Source: Methylicorpusculum sp. (lineage in GTDB: Bacteria; Pseudomonadota; Gammaproteobacteria; Methylococcales; Methylomonadaceae). From it: a stretch of 64,000 nucleotides of DNA. The translations under genes and the position numbers were made by a program. This document shows positions 9,578 through 18,718 of the stretch, piece after piece (within the stretch, counting starts at the first letter, position 1; each line of letters begins with the position of its first letter). The notes beneath the pieces were generated by a model. The model was not told the DNA's origin. It was given only the letters and a program-made list of their open reading frames with translations, and searched no databases. The stretch is from positions 1 through 64,000 of the forward strand of contig NZ_JAUSBX010000110.1 in NCBI RefSeq assembly GCF_030651835.1, written 5' to 3'.

Positions 9578-9605
9578 ATTATAACCATATAATAAACTTT
9601 GTCAT
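9578..9605 (-). promoter_or_regulatory. Sigma-70 promoter of nhaD
   Basis: On the minus strand ATGACA (9600-9605) and TATAAT (9578-9583) are separated by 16 nt. Five of six -35 bases and all -10 bases match consensus. The implied 5' leader is about 58 nt. Confidence 0.7.
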
Positions 9606-9677
9606 TTTAAGACTCGCAGTATATTATTTTCAATTGACCTCACCTTTGCCAAATAGGCTTATTAGCTTAACCTCCTT

Positions 9678-11330
9678 ATGTATCAGTACAATCAAGACGA
9701 TCAAACTCTCATCAATGAGCGCGTAGCTCAATTTAGAAGTCAAACCGAACGTTTTTTAAAGGGCGAACTCGACGCAGACCAGTTTCGAGCTTTAAGACTC
9801 ATGAACGGTTTGTACATCCAGATTCACGCCCCCATGCTGCGTGTCGCTATTCCTTATGGATTACTGTCCTCTACACAATTGCGCAAACTAGCCCATATTG
9901 CCCGAAAATACGATAAAGGCTATTGTCATTTTACAACACGACAAAACGTGCAATACAACTGGCCAAAACTTGAAGAAGTGCCGGATATTTTGGCAGAACT
10001 CGCCGAAGTTCAGATGCATGCCATTCAAACCAGCGGCAACTGCATGAGAAACACTACGTCTGACCACTTGGCAGGCATTTGCAAGGATGAAATCGAGGAC
10101 CCCCGGCCCTATTGCGAAATTATCCGCCAATGGACAACGTTGCACCCCGAGTTTGCCTACCTTCCCCGCAAATTTAAAATTGCGGTCAGCGGGGCCTTAC
10201 ATGACCGGGCGGCCACTCAGTTTCACGATATCGGCTTGCATCTGGTTAAAAATGAACAAGGTGAAACCGGCTTTAAGGTTTTCGTCGGCGGTGGTTTGGG
10301 CCGGACTCCGGTCATCGGCCAAGTGATAAGGCCTTATTTGGAAAAAAGACATCTTTTATCCTATCTGGAAGCGATTCTTCGTATTTATAATTTGTTTGGC
10401 AGACGCGATAACAAATACAAAGCGCGTATCAAGATTCTGGTCAAAGAAGAAGGATTGGAAAAATTTAAGTCACTGGTTGATGAAGAATGGCATCACATCA
10501 AGGACGGAATGGAATTGAGCGATGAGCGTATCCACGAGATGCAAGCTCATTTTGTACTCCCTCACTATGACAACAGTGCATCTATCGACTCTACTTTTCC
10601 CAACCACCTGGAATCGGATAATGCTTTTGCAACGTGGGTTAAACACAATACTGTTGAACATAAAGTCCCCGGCTACAGGGCTGCTTTTGTCTCGTTAAAA
10701 GCGCCTGATGAACCGCCGGGAGACATTACCGACAGCCAACTGGAAGTGGTTGCCGATCTTGCCGATCGCTTCAGCTTTGGAGAAGTTCGCAGCACCCATC
10801 GGCAAAACCTGGTGTTTGCCGATGTGAAACAGGCTGACTTGTTCGACTTATGGCAACAATTGAACAAAACCAAAATGGCGACGCCGAACATAGGAACAGC
10901 GACTGATATCATTTGCTGCCCGGGTCTGGACTTTTGTTCTTTGGCGAACGCAGGCTCAATCGGCATTACCCGTGAAATCAATGAAACCCTTGATAACCTT
11001 GATTATCTGCACGACCTGGGCGACATCAAAATCAATATTTCCGGCTGCATGAACGGCTGCGCTCATCAGAGCGTGGGACATATCGGCATACTCGGTGTCG
11101 ATAAAAAAGGTGAAGAGTGGTATCAGATTACACTGGGCGGCTCGTCTGAAAACGAGGCGGCCATTGGCGATAGACTTGGGCCATCTGTGCCGAAGGATCA
11201 AATTGCACAAGCTGTTGCCGCCATTTTGGACGTCTACGTCAAAAACCGTATCGAAGACGAGTCTTTTTTAGACATGGTAAAAAGAGCAGGGTTAACTCCA
11301 TTTAAAAAACAAGTTTATGCAAATCATTAA
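9678..11330 (+). CDS. cysI: Sulfite reductase hemoprotein subunit CysI
   Basis: Siroheme/4Fe-4S enzyme that reduces sulfite to sulfide in cysteine biosynthesis. The 550-residue protein has both ferredoxin-like halves and the cluster/siroheme cysteines C414, C420 (CPGLDFC) and C457, C461 (GCMNGC). Sequence before residue 100 (RLMNGLYIQIHAPMLRVAIP) is typical of CysI of the pseudomonad type. The start ATG is preceded by ACCTCCTT, which is not a ribosome-binding site, so initiation must be weak or leaderless; the family N-terminus still supports this ATG. It overlaps the DUF934 gene by 14 bp, a known pairing. A nitrite-reducing relative cannot be excluded from sequence alone. Confidence 0.9.
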   Translation: MYQYNQDDQTLINERVAQFRSQTERFLKGELDADQFRALRLMNGLYIQIHAPMLRVAIPYGLLSSTQLRKLAHIARKYDKGYCHFTTRQNVQYNWPKLEEVPDILAELAEVQMHAIQTSGNCMRNTTSDHLAGICKDEIEDPRPYCEIIRQWTTLHPEFAYLPRKFKIAVSGALHDRAATQFHDIGLHLVKNEQGETGFKVFVGGGLGRTPVIGQVIRPYLEKRHLLSYLEAILRIYNLFGRRDNKYKARIKILVKEEGLEKFKSLVDEEWHHIKDGMELSDERIHEMQAHFVLPHYDNSASIDSTFPNHLESDNAFATWVKHNTVEHKVPGYRAAFVSLKAPDEPPGDITDSQLEVVADLADRFSFGEVRSTHRQNLVFADVKQADLFDLWQQLNKTKMATPNIGTATDIICCPGLDFCSLANAGSIGITREINETLDNLDYLHDLGDIKINISGCMNGCAHQSVGHIGILGVDKKGEEWYQITLGGSSENEAAIGDRLGPSVPKDQIAQAVAAILDVYVKNRIEDESFLDMVKRAGLTPFKKQVYANH

Positions 11331-11775
11331 AGATAGAAATATTATTGAAGACAGCTGGCAATTTATCGCAGACGAGCACCCCTTATTGCCTGGAGATTGC
11401 ACAGTTACACTGGAGCGCTGGCTAAAAGAAAAAGAACAGCTGCTGCGTCATGATGGAAAGGTCGGCGTTCGAATCGAATCGACCGATAATCTGGAAATCT
11501 TATCCGGCGACTTGGCATTGATTCCATTAGTCGAAGTCAATTTCGTCATATTTTCGGACGGCCGCGCATTCAGCAAAGCCTGGCTACTCAAGAATCGATA
11601 TCAATTCACTGGAGAAATTCGTGCGGTGGGAAATTTTTTGGCCGACCAGATTTTCTACCTTAGCCGTTCCGGGTTCAACGCCTTTAATTTTGAAGGCAAC
11701 CAGAACCTGACTCTGGCGCTTTCGATGTTGAACGATTTTTCAGTGAGCTACCAAAAACCGGCCAATCAGTTTTAA
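11317..11775 (+). CDS. DUF934 family protein, CysI partner
   Basis: This 152-residue soluble protein belongs to the DUF934 family, usually encoded right after cysI in proteobacteria and thought to help assimilatory sulfite reduction; its biochemical role is not established. The diagnostic region FSDGRAFSKAWLLKNR and AVGNFLADQIFYLSRSGFN is complete. The start overlaps the cysI 3' end by 14 bp, so translation is probably coupled. Confidence 0.88.
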   Translation: MQIIKDRNIIEDSWQFIADEHPLLPGDCTVTLERWLKEKEQLLRHDGKVGVRIESTDNLEILSGDLALIPLVEVNFVIFSDGRAFSKAWLLKNRYQFTGEIRAVGNFLADQIFYLSRSGFNAFNFEGNQNLTLALSMLNDFSVSYQKPANQF

Positions 11776-11811
11776 TATTTTGCCGGATTGACTGTTAAAT
11801 AATCCTTTTTT

Positions 11812-11845
11812 AACTCTGCACGTAACAGGCTGTTACTGCAGAGTT
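11812..11845. repeat. Long perfect intergenic hairpin
   Basis: AACTCTGCA (11812-11820), a bulged C, GTAACAG, a one-base centre, CTGTTAC and TGCAGAGTT (11837-11845) form a 16-bp near-perfect palindrome between the convergent DUF934 and DUF190 genes. There is no T-run on either downstream side, so it is not a classical terminator. It may block convergent transcription, end mRNA decay, or be a cruciform or protein-binding site. Confidence 0.65.
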
Positions 11846-11902
11846 ATCGCAAGCAACCGCTTGTGTCGCTTTAGTCACTAAAACATTACCATCTAATCAA
11901 CA

Positions 11903-12208
11903 TCAAACATGACTGACAGCCGACCAGCTGACAATATGGGGCAGAGTAACTTGCATGGTTAATTCGGCTATCAACTCATCCATGTGGACCGGCTCGCCGT
12001 AAAACTCCACAACCAACGGCAAATCCATCGCCAGAGTGACCAATGAGGCTGTACGCAAAACACCATCCTCACCAAATCCGGCTATGCCCTGAAAAACGGT
12101 CGCTCCTTTCGCCTTGCTATTTTCTTGAAGCATTTTCAAAATTTTGTCCAGAAGATGCTCGCCCTCGCGTAAATAGATTCGCACTACTGTGATAGTTTGA
12201 GTTGCCAT
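11903..12208 (-). CDS. DUF190 family protein
   Basis: Small cytoplasmic protein (101 residues) of the DUF190 family, with the motifs RIYLREGEH and ATVFQGIAGFG. The fold is ferredoxin-like and related to PII/CutA trimers; function is not known, but it is recurrently encoded next to crcB fluoride-channel genes. I chose the ATG at 12208, which starts the usual MATQTIT sequence and follows GGAAATTGG, over an upstream alternative at 12238. It overlaps the crcB 3' end by 25 bp, so the pair is one transcription unit. Confidence 0.85.
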   Translation of the reverse strand: MATQTITVVRIYLREGEHLLDKILKMLQENSKAKGATVFQGIAGFGEDGVLRTASLVTLAMDLPLVVEFYGEPVHMDELIAELTMQVTLPHIVSWSAVSHV

Positions 12209-12891
12209 AACCAATTTCCCATTAAAATACCCAACCACACCGCCGCCACGCCGAATAACGCATTGATAACGAACAAACTCAATAAGCCGTGAAATTCTAA
12301 GCGAGGTTCGGATAACTTAAAAACCAACAACAGGGTCGATGAAATAGTCACCACACCTAATGTAAGAATCAAAATGACCGCCCGGACTTCCAGCGTCCAA
12401 TCAAGGCGGTGATGCAGCCATTCTGCCAAGCTGGAAATTAAAAAAGCGGCAATCAATGCTAACCCCAGATCAACATAAGGCAAGCCCTGACCCACCCACG
12501 GATAAAGGGCCGTCGTAAACATCTGCCGACCCAATATCATTCCGTACCAGACTGCGACCAGACATAACAAGGTGCTAAGAAACACATTCAAGCCGGCCTT
12601 AAGCAAACTGCCGGCTTCAAACAAATTGATGGTTTCCAGCGCAAATGTTGAAAACGTCGTATAAGCCCCCAGAAAACCCACTAGAATGGCCGCACGGTAT
12701 TCCAACGCAATGGAAAAGCGCTGAAGCATAAGCACCGACAAAAAACCCATCAGAAACGAGCCGGTTACATTAACAAACAAAGTTCCGTGAGGAAAACCCC
12801 GACCCAACCAGGCATAAATCCCATTAGCGACCAGAAAGCGCATTACTGCACCGACGGAACCGCCCAAAGCAATTGCTATTAATTGATTCAT
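12184..12891 (-). CDS. crcB: Fused double-domain CrcB/Fluc fluoride channel
   Basis: Fluc proteins export fluoride as antiparallel dimers of about 125-residue, four-helix subunits. Here one 235-residue protein contains two such units. Residues 1-120 keep the family pattern: GGSVGAVMR, GTLFVNVTGSF and GAYTTFSTF. Residues 130-235 have the same four-helix plan, but the pore motifs are lost: GVVTISST stands where the TTFST signature should be and the conserved Asn is not found. This resembles the inverted two-domain arrangement of eukaryotic FEX, where one half also degenerates. No fluoride riboswitch consensus was seen upstream. Function is by family; retention of two active pores is doubtful. 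Confidence 0.85.
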   Translation of the reverse strand: MNQLIAIALGGSVGAVMRFLVANGIYAWLGRGFPHGTLFVNVTGSFLMGFLSVLMLQRFSIALEYRAAILVGFLGAYTTFSTFALETINLFEAGSLLKAGLNVFLSTLLCLVAVWYGMILGRQMFTTALYPWVGQGLPYVDLGLALIAAFLISSLAEWLHHRLDWTLEVRAVILILTLGVVTISSTLLLVFKLSEPRLEFHGLLSLFVINALFGVAAVWLGILMGNWLWQLKLSQ

Positions 12892-12965
12892 GAGTGTCCA
12901 CTCAGTATGTTAAGCAAAATCTGAAATGTAGGGTTGTCTCATCAGTCCCTAGCCAAACCGGTTCA

Positions 12966-13694
12966 TCAGACCACAGACCTCACCATCAACACAGCCCCTG
13001 ATATCGCCAGGAAGCCGGCAAAGATGCGTCGATACTTTTCCCGATCAATCTGAGCATAAAGCACCTCGTCACTAAACATAAACACCAGCACACCGACAAT
13101 AGCATAAATTCCGCTTTGATTAATCGACAAATCAGCCTGCTGATTGCTAAACAGAGCCAGTGTCAATAACTGAATCAAGGCAAAGGTACAATAAGACGCG
13201 GCTACCGTCACGCGCGCGACATCTTTCTGATAGTTCTTATGATGGACCATTGCAGTCAATAATGAACCACCCAAATTACTGACGCCGTGAACAATACCCA
13301 TGACCATAAAATAAGCCTTTTCATACTTCATCATGCTATCAATGAAACTGGCGACAGAAGGTAAAAATTCCTTAAAAGCAATGACTAGCAAAAAAACCCC
13401 CATCAACAAACTGATATTGATGCGAGCATGGGTCACCAAAAATAAAAACACGGCGATAAACGGCAAAGTCAATATTGCTATATTCCGGTAAAACGCAAAA
13501 TCAATCTGAGTACGATCTTTGAGGATTTGCAGCAGGTTAATCGCGATTGAAATTGGGAGCAAAATAGTTAATACATCAACGAATTCATACCCAAAGAGAA
13601 GTAATAACGGCGTTCCAAACAGCAAAACACCTGCGCCAAACACGGACTGGATAATGGACGTTGCCACTACCGTGAGCATGACTTCAACAGGCAT
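12966..13694 (-). CDS. TauE/SafE-family permease
   Basis: Predicted eight-helix inner-membrane permease of the TauE/SafE family, whose members export sulfite or sulfoacetate or take up other anions. The N-terminal repeat starts SIIQSVFGAGVLLFGTPLLL and the second repeat has GVSNLGGSLLTA. I chose the ATG at 13694, 4 nt after AGGGAGAA, giving 242 residues; the upstream in-frame start at 13739 lacks a site. It lies 2 kb from cysI, so a sulfite-linked role is tempting, but the substrate is not shown by sequence. Confidence 0.82.
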   Translation of the reverse strand: MPVEVMLTVVATSIIQSVFGAGVLLFGTPLLLLFGYEFVDVLTILLPISIAINLLQILKDRTQIDFAFYRNIAILTLPFIAVFLFLVTHARINISLLMGVFLLVIAFKEFLPSVASFIDSMMKYEKAYFMVMGIVHGVSNLGGSLLTAMVHHKNYQKDVARVTVAASYCTFALIQLLTLALFSNQQADLSINQSGIYAIVGVLVFMFSDEVLYAQIDREKYRRIFAGFLAISGAVLMVRSVV

Positions 13695-13858
13695 GAAGTT
13701 CTCCCTATAATTTTGATGAATAGAATATATTGACAACACTCTCAGAGCATTATCAATACAAATAACTTTCCTGCATTATAACGAGACAGTCTTTTATATC
13801 AACCTTAGCTAAAGGCACAAGTAACTTGAACTGGAGTTGAGTGCGGTAAAAAATGATG

Positions 13859-13893
13859 AAAAAAAAACCCGGCCACCATAAGGCAGACCGGGC
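13859..13893 (-). terminator. Terminator of the gpmI-envC-ctpA unit
   Basis: On the minus strand, 25 nt after the ctpA stop, GCCCGG..GCC pairs with GGTGGCCGGG around a TTAT loop and is followed by eight or more T. Confidence 0.9.
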
Positions 13894-13917
13894 TTTTCGT
13901 AGGCTTTTAAACTTTAT

Positions 13918-15246
13918 TTATTTCTTCAAGATAGAAATACCTTTCAACAACATCAATGCTTCATGCAATGGATAATCGGTTATCGCAAGATCTTTTTTCT
14001 CTGCATTTTCCTGAGTTATTGACAGTTCCCCCTTGTTTTTGCCGCCATTTTTTAAATGCCGAGATAAATCAGCTTCTTTAACAGGCTTAAAGTCAGGCGC
14101 TTCTACGGTTTCCAGCTTTATACGATCCAATTGAATGTCCGGCTCAATGCCTTCTGCCTGAATGGAACGTCCGGATGGCGTATAGTAACGCGCTGTGGTC
14201 AACTTGACGGCACCACCATTACTGGTAGGCAGAATGGTTTGAACGGAACCTTTTCCAAACGATTTATCACCCATGATGACTGCACGCTTATGGTCTTGAA
14301 GTGCACCGGCCACAATTTCTGAAGCCGAAGCGGAACCGGAATTGATTAATACCACCATTGGAGCACCTTCAAGTAAATCGTCAGGAGCAGCATTGAAACG
14401 CATTTCTGAATTTTCAATGCGGCCTTCGGTGTAGACAATCAAACCTTTCTCCAGGAAAATATCGCTGACTTCAACAGCCGCGTTCAGAACACCACCCGGA
14501 TTATTTCTTAAATCCAGGACAAGGCCTCTGAGTTTACCGTTATTTTCCTTGCTTAGCTCTTCCAAAGCTTTTCTTAATCCCTCTCCTGTTCCCGACTGAA
14601 AGCTACTGATTCTTACGTAGCCATAATTCTTTTCAAGCAAGCGGTTTTTTACACTTTTAACTTTGATGATATCCCGCATGATGCTAATCTTCAACGGCGC
14701 TTCTTCGCCCTCTCTGACTATGGTCAGCAAAATACTGCTGCCGGGCTCTCCCCGCATTAACTTAACGGCATCACCTAATGCCATGCCCTTAACAGGCTGT
14801 TCATCCAATCTGACAATTAAGTCTCCGGCTTTAACTCCGGCTCTTTGAGCAGGCGTATCGTCAATAGGGGATACGACTTTAACAAAGCCATTCTCCATCG
14901 TGACTTCAATTCCCAATCCGCCAAATTGGCCGGTCGTTCCTTCCTGCAGTTCCTTATATTGATCAACTGTCAAATAATCAGAATGAGGATCCAGCCCACT
15001 TAACATGCCTCGTATGGCATGCTCTAATAATTGCTTATCAGAAACAGTCTCTACATAATCCCGTTTGATCCTCCCAAAAATTTCCGTAAAAGTGCGTAAA
15101 TCCTCGAAAGGCAAAACACTCGTATCCTCAGCCCCATTTTCAACGCTCTCGCGCTCAGCAAGTACGTTACCGCCCACACTGACAAATAAGCCCAGAATAA
15201 ATCCCAAAAACAATACCAATACACTATTTTTCTTAAGCATGGACAT
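13918..15246 (-). CDS. ctpA: C-terminal processing protease (S41)
   Basis: Periplasmic serine protease that trims C-termini of envelope proteins, with a role in cell-wall enzyme turnover. Numbering from the ATG at 15273 of the longer frame: an N-terminal membrane anchor (about 17-35), a PDZ domain (about 115-190), and the S41 core with GSASASE at 313-319 (catalytic Ser) and Lys341 in FGKGS. I use the ATG at 15246 (442 residues) because it directly precedes the anchor. It follows envC by 40 bp or less, and gpmI-envC-ctpA is a known gammaproteobacterial arrangement, placing it in septal peptidoglycan control. Confidence 0.93.
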   Translation of the reverse strand: MSMLKKNSVLVLFLGFILGLFVSVGGNVLAERESVENGAEDTSVLPFEDLRTFTEIFGRIKRDYVETVSDKQLLEHAIRGMLSGLDPHSDYLTVDQYKELQEGTTGQFGGLGIEVTMENGFVKVVSPIDDTPAQRAGVKAGDLIVRLDEQPVKGMALGDAVKLMRGEPGSSILLTIVREGEEAPLKISIMRDIIKVKSVKNRLLEKNYGYVRISSFQSGTGEGLRKALEELSKENNGKLRGLVLDLRNNPGGVLNAAVEVSDIFLEKGLIVYTEGRIENSEMRFNAAPDDLLEGAPMVVLINSGSASASEIVAGALQDHKRAVIMGDKSFGKGSVQTILPTSNGGAVKLTTARYYTPSGRSIQAEGIEPDIQLDRIKLETVEAPDFKPVKEADLSRHLKNGGKNKGELSITQENAEKKDLAITDYPLHEALMLLKGISILKK

Positions 15247-15285
15247 TAAAACTCCAACCACCTGATTTTCCAAAAAATTAATAAT

Positions 15286-16449
15286 TTAGCCCACTTCGCC
15301 GGGTTCCGGCTGCTTGCACCACAATAACGGATCAACCGGTTTACCTTGCTCTCGAACGCCAAAATAGAGTCCGGGCTGATCTCTTCCACCGCTTTTGCCT
15401 ACTGCGGCGATCACTTCGCCCGCCTTAACCTGGTCGCCTACCGATTTATACAAACTTTGGTTAAAAGCATAGAGCGTCATATAGCCATCGTTGTGGTCTA
15501 TAATAATGAGTAATCCATACCCCCTGAGCCAATCCGCAAAAACCACGCGCCCATTGGAAACCGCTTTCAACTCGGTTCCTTCACTAGCTTCAATCAATAC
15601 CCCGTCCCATCGGCTATCCATCCGCTGGCTTCCGAATTTTTGAACGATCTGGCCTTCTACCGGCCAAGGCAGATTACCTTTTAGTTTCTCGAAAGGCTGA
15701 TCCGAAGACAGGTCAAAAACACTTTTTATCACTTCCTTGAAATTGAATCGCTGAAGTCCGGCAACCACTTTCTGTAACCGTTGCTCCCCTTCCTGCAACT
15801 GACTTAATTTGGCTTGTGTTGAAGAATAATCTTTTTCCAATAAAGCCAATAACTCTTTTCTTTTGGCCTGAGTGTCAACCAGCAATTTTTGTTGAGCTTC
15901 GTTAACCTTAAGATTTTGCTCCAAAATCTCAGTGTCCTTGACCTGTTCGAGCTCTAGAGCGGTTAATCGGGACTGTGCTTCTAAAATGTAATCAAGCTTT
16001 GCCAGCCTATCTTTGTTCAGGTAATCATAGTAAACAAGAATACGGCTGGATAGAGCAGGGTCCTGCTGATTAAGCATGAGCTTGAGCTTATCTTTTTTCC
16101 CCATCGCATAAGCCGCTTTTATCTGAACTTCCAGAGCCTTTTTTTGCTCGCTGATGTCCGCACTCAGCGTAGAAGTTTCGTCTTTGACTTTACGCAATTT
16201 TTGCTGCTTTTCAGCAATTTGTTTCTCCATCGCCTTAAGAGAGACAACCGTTATCCCATATTGCTTTTCAATCTCGGCCAGTTCAGACATTAACGCGGTC
16301 TGCTGTTCCTGATTGTCCGTGAGGGTTTTATTAGCCTGACTGATCTCGCTTTGAATACGGATTAATTCGTCGGCGGTTTTATCCGTCCCTGCCTGAACTA
16401 ATGCCATGCAGAGCAGATAAAGAATCCCTGAGAGTAAATTACGCCCCAT
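15286..16449 (-). CDS. envC: Murein hydrolase activator EnvC
   Basis: Periplasmic activator of septal amidases. The 387-residue protein has a signal peptide ending near ALVQAG, a long coiled coil (about 25-250, rich in Glu/Gln/Lys) and a C-terminal LytM domain (about 275-380). The LytM metal ligands are degenerate: RWDGV replaces HxGxD and LYAFN replaces the H-x-H site, as expected for EnvC, which activates but does not cut. It starts 7 bp after gpmI ends and precedes ctpA. Confidence 0.93.
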   Translation of the reverse strand: MGRNLLSGILYLLCMALVQAGTDKTADELIRIQSEISQANKTLTDNQEQQTALMSELAEIEKQYGITVVSLKAMEKQIAEKQQKLRKVKDETSTLSADISEQKKALEVQIKAAYAMGKKDKLKLMLNQQDPALSSRILVYYDYLNKDRLAKLDYILEAQSRLTALELEQVKDTEILEQNLKVNEAQQKLLVDTQAKRKELLALLEKDYSSTQAKLSQLQEGEQRLQKVVAGLQRFNFKEVIKSVFDLSSDQPFEKLKGNLPWPVEGQIVQKFGSQRMDSRWDGVLIEASEGTELKAVSNGRVVFADWLRGYGLLIIIDHNDGYMTLYAFNQSLYKSVGDQVKAGEVIAAVGKSGGRDQPGLYFGVREQGKPVDPLLWCKQPEPGEVG

Positions 16450-16456
16450 CTGCTGC

Positions 16457-18001
16457 CTATTTTGCTCCCAGCAAAGAACGCCCAGTCATTTCAAGCGGTT
16501 GAGGCACACCCAATATTTCCAGCATGGTTGGTGCTAAATCTGATAAGCCGCCGCCTTCAACAAGAGGTTTATCGCCTAAAACATAAACCAGAGGCACCAA
16601 ATTGGTTGTATGCGCTGTATGAGGTTGTCCGGATTGTTCATCACTCATTTGCTCGATATTGCCATGATCTGCCGTCACCAGCATCTGGCCACCCGCCGAT
16701 TTCAGTGCCTCAACAATTCTCTGCAGAGATTTATCGATAGTTTCCACTGCAATAATTGCCGCATCAAGTATGCCAGTATGACCTACCATATCGCAATTTG
16801 CGTAATTGCAAATGATCACATCATATTTTTGCCCCAGTATGGCTTCCACCAATTGATCGGTCACTTCTTCCGCGCTCATTTCAGGTTGAAGATCATAAGT
16901 CCTGACTTTCGGGGAAGGCACTAATATTCTGTCTTCGCCAGGAAACGGTTCATCGGTGCCGCCATTAAGAAAAAAGGTGACATGCGCATATTTTTCAGTT
17001 TCGGCCAAGCGTAATTGAGTCAACCCTGACTTTGAAAGCGTTTCACCCAGACCGTTTTTTACTTCAAGCGAAGGATAGGCAACGGGATAATTAAATTTTT
17101 CATGGTACTCGGTTAATGTGACATAAGAGCCTTTATGCGGCAGGAAATCCCGTTCAAAACCATTGAAGTCTTCATCGGTAATCGCCTGTGAAATTTCGCG
17201 CGCTCTATCCGCACGAAAGTTCATAAAAACAATGGAGTCCTCCTGATCCAAAGGCACCCCTTGCTGATGCTGATCCACAATAACGGTAGGCAGGACGAAT
17301 TCGTCTGTTTCTCCTCGATCATAAGCAGCTTGAAGAGCCTCTTTTGCAGTAACCGCTTGATGACTCGCTTTGGCATTCACGATTAAGTCACAGGCTTCTT
17401 TGACCCGCTCCCAACGTTTATCTCTGTCCATTGCATAAAAACGGCCCACAATGGAAGCAATCCGCCCCACACCCAATTCGTTGAATTTTTCTTCAATCAG
17501 CTTAAGCGAATCCATAGCGCTTTGCGGTGGCACATCCCTGCCATCCAGAATGGCATGTAAATAAATGTTTCTGAGTCCTCGTTTTGCGGCAAGTTCAAGC
17601 ATGGCTATAATTTGCAATTCGTGACTGTGAACACCACCCGGTGACAACAAGCCCATCACATGAAGCGCTTTATTCTTGGCAATCGCCTGATCCACTGCAC
17701 CACACAAGGCCGGATTTTCAAAAAAACTACCGTCCTCTATGGCATCGTTGACTCTGGAAAGATCCTGAGGCACATACCTTCCACTACCTATATGCAGGTG
17801 ACCCACTTCTGAATTACCCATTTGATCAGCAGGCAATCCTACGACACGACCGGAACAATTGATCAAGGTCATGGGGTATTCCTCGATCAGAGAATCCCAG
17901 CAGGGAGTATTGGCCAATGCTATCGCATTGTTATCTGTTTCCTGCCTGTAACCAAATCCATCGAGGATCAATAATAAAAGCGGCTTCGGTCGAATTTTCA
18001 T
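16457..18001 (-). CDS. gpmI: 2,3-bisphosphoglycerate-independent phosphoglycerate mutase
   Basis: Glycolytic enzyme interconverting 3- and 2-phosphoglycerate using two metal ions. The 514 residues match the family length. Asp14 in LILDGFG is a metal ligand, Ser64 in MGNSEVGH is the phosphoserine nucleophile, and ADHGN in the C-terminal part supplies further ligands. It is the first gene of the gpmI-envC-ctpA unit. Confidence 0.97.
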   Translation of the reverse strand: MKIRPKPLLLLILDGFGYRQETDNNAIALANTPCWDSLIEEYPMTLINCSGRVVGLPADQMGNSEVGHLHIGSGRYVPQDLSRVNDAIEDGSFFENPALCGAVDQAIAKNKALHVMGLLSPGGVHSHELQIIAMLELAAKRGLRNIYLHAILDGRDVPPQSAMDSLKLIEEKFNELGVGRIASIVGRFYAMDRDKRWERVKEACDLIVNAKASHQAVTAKEALQAAYDRGETDEFVLPTVIVDQHQQGVPLDQEDSIVFMNFRADRAREISQAITDEDFNGFERDFLPHKGSYVTLTEYHEKFNYPVAYPSLEVKNGLGETLSKSGLTQLRLAETEKYAHVTFFLNGGTDEPFPGEDRILVPSPKVRTYDLQPEMSAEEVTDQLVEAILGQKYDVIICNYANCDMVGHTGILDAAIIAVETIDKSLQRIVEALKSAGGQMLVTADHGNIEQMSDEQSGQPHTAHTTNLVPLVYVLGDKPLVEGGGLSDLAPTMLEILGVPQPLEMTGRSLLGAK

Positions 18002-18368
18002 ATTTTTTCATCTCCGATTGATAAAACAAAAAAAGTAGGGGCGACAGAATTATGAAATCCTTTCCCAAAGCGTATATTATAAGTGTATTGCTTAAAAAGC
18101 ATTGAAATTAGTAAGTCGTTTTGTTAAATTCGCAGACCATTTGCACTCAAAGCACGTCAAATTCTGGCTCTTCGATTCCTGATTTATTCAGGATAAGTAA
18201 GAATGCAGGGAGTTTGTAATCGGTACTTAGTATTGGGCGCAGCATATTTTGTGATTCTAGCGAATTAAGCGTCCTGGCTGACATTATATTAATACACGTA
18301 ACTTGCCGCTGTGCAAAAAAATTCTGAGCCTCTTTTTTGGCAACCCTCGCAAACCCAAATCAGTTAAC
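18002..18368. other. Intergenic region between gpmI and the ArsR-type gene
   Basis: No gene is seen. The region must hold divergent promoters. A 12-bp palindrome ATTCTAGCGAAT at 18254-18265 and AT-rich GACATTATATTAATAC at 18282-18297 lie upstream of the regulator and could be operator and -10 elements. CCTGATTTATTCAGG at 18178-18192 is a small hairpin. Confidence 0.4.
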
Positions 18369-18680
18369 ATGGACAAAGACAACGAACACATTGATTACAA
18401 CGACGCAGACATCGCCAGGGCGGCCCGCTGCTTAAAAGCCATGTCGCACCCACTAAGACTTAAGATACTGTGTGTTCTAGGCAATAACGCTATCAGCGTC
18501 CAAGATATTGTTGAGCAGGTTGGCACCAGCCAAAGCAATATTTCGCAACATCTGGCCATCCTCAGAGAAAAAAACATTCTTGGCTCAAAAAAAGAAGCTA
18601 ACCGGGTTTTTTACTTTATCGATGATGAACGGATGCTCAAACTCATTAAAATGATGCGCGATGTTTTCTGTTCGCACTGA
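18369..18680 (+). CDS. ArsR-family regulator, BigR/SqrR-like
   Basis: Winged-helix repressor of 103 residues from the ATG at 18369, which precedes the conserved part; an upstream TTG at 18303 is less likely. The recognition helix is TSQSNISQHLAILRE. Cys35 (in LKILCVL) and Cys101 (in RDVFCSH) stand 66 residues apart, the same spacing and context as the two redox cysteines of the persulfide sensors SqrR and BigR; a third Cys is at 21. The metal-binding ELCVCDL motif of ArsR/SmtB sensors is absent. A rhodanese follows 38 bp downstream. The persulfide-sensing role is inferred. Confidence 0.83.
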   Translation: MDKDNEHIDYNDADIARAARCLKAMSHPLRLKILCVLGNNAISVQDIVEQVGTSQSNISQHLAILREKNILGSKKEANRVFYFIDDERMLKLIKMMRDVFCSH

Positions 18681-18718
18681 TTTTTTCACATTTTTTCTAA
18701 CTAATTTTTTGTAAATCC

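Noticed and set aside
12892-12965. Fluoride riboswitch before crcB
   Set aside because: Short CTGATG strings occur, but the conserved pseudoknot core and spacing are absent.
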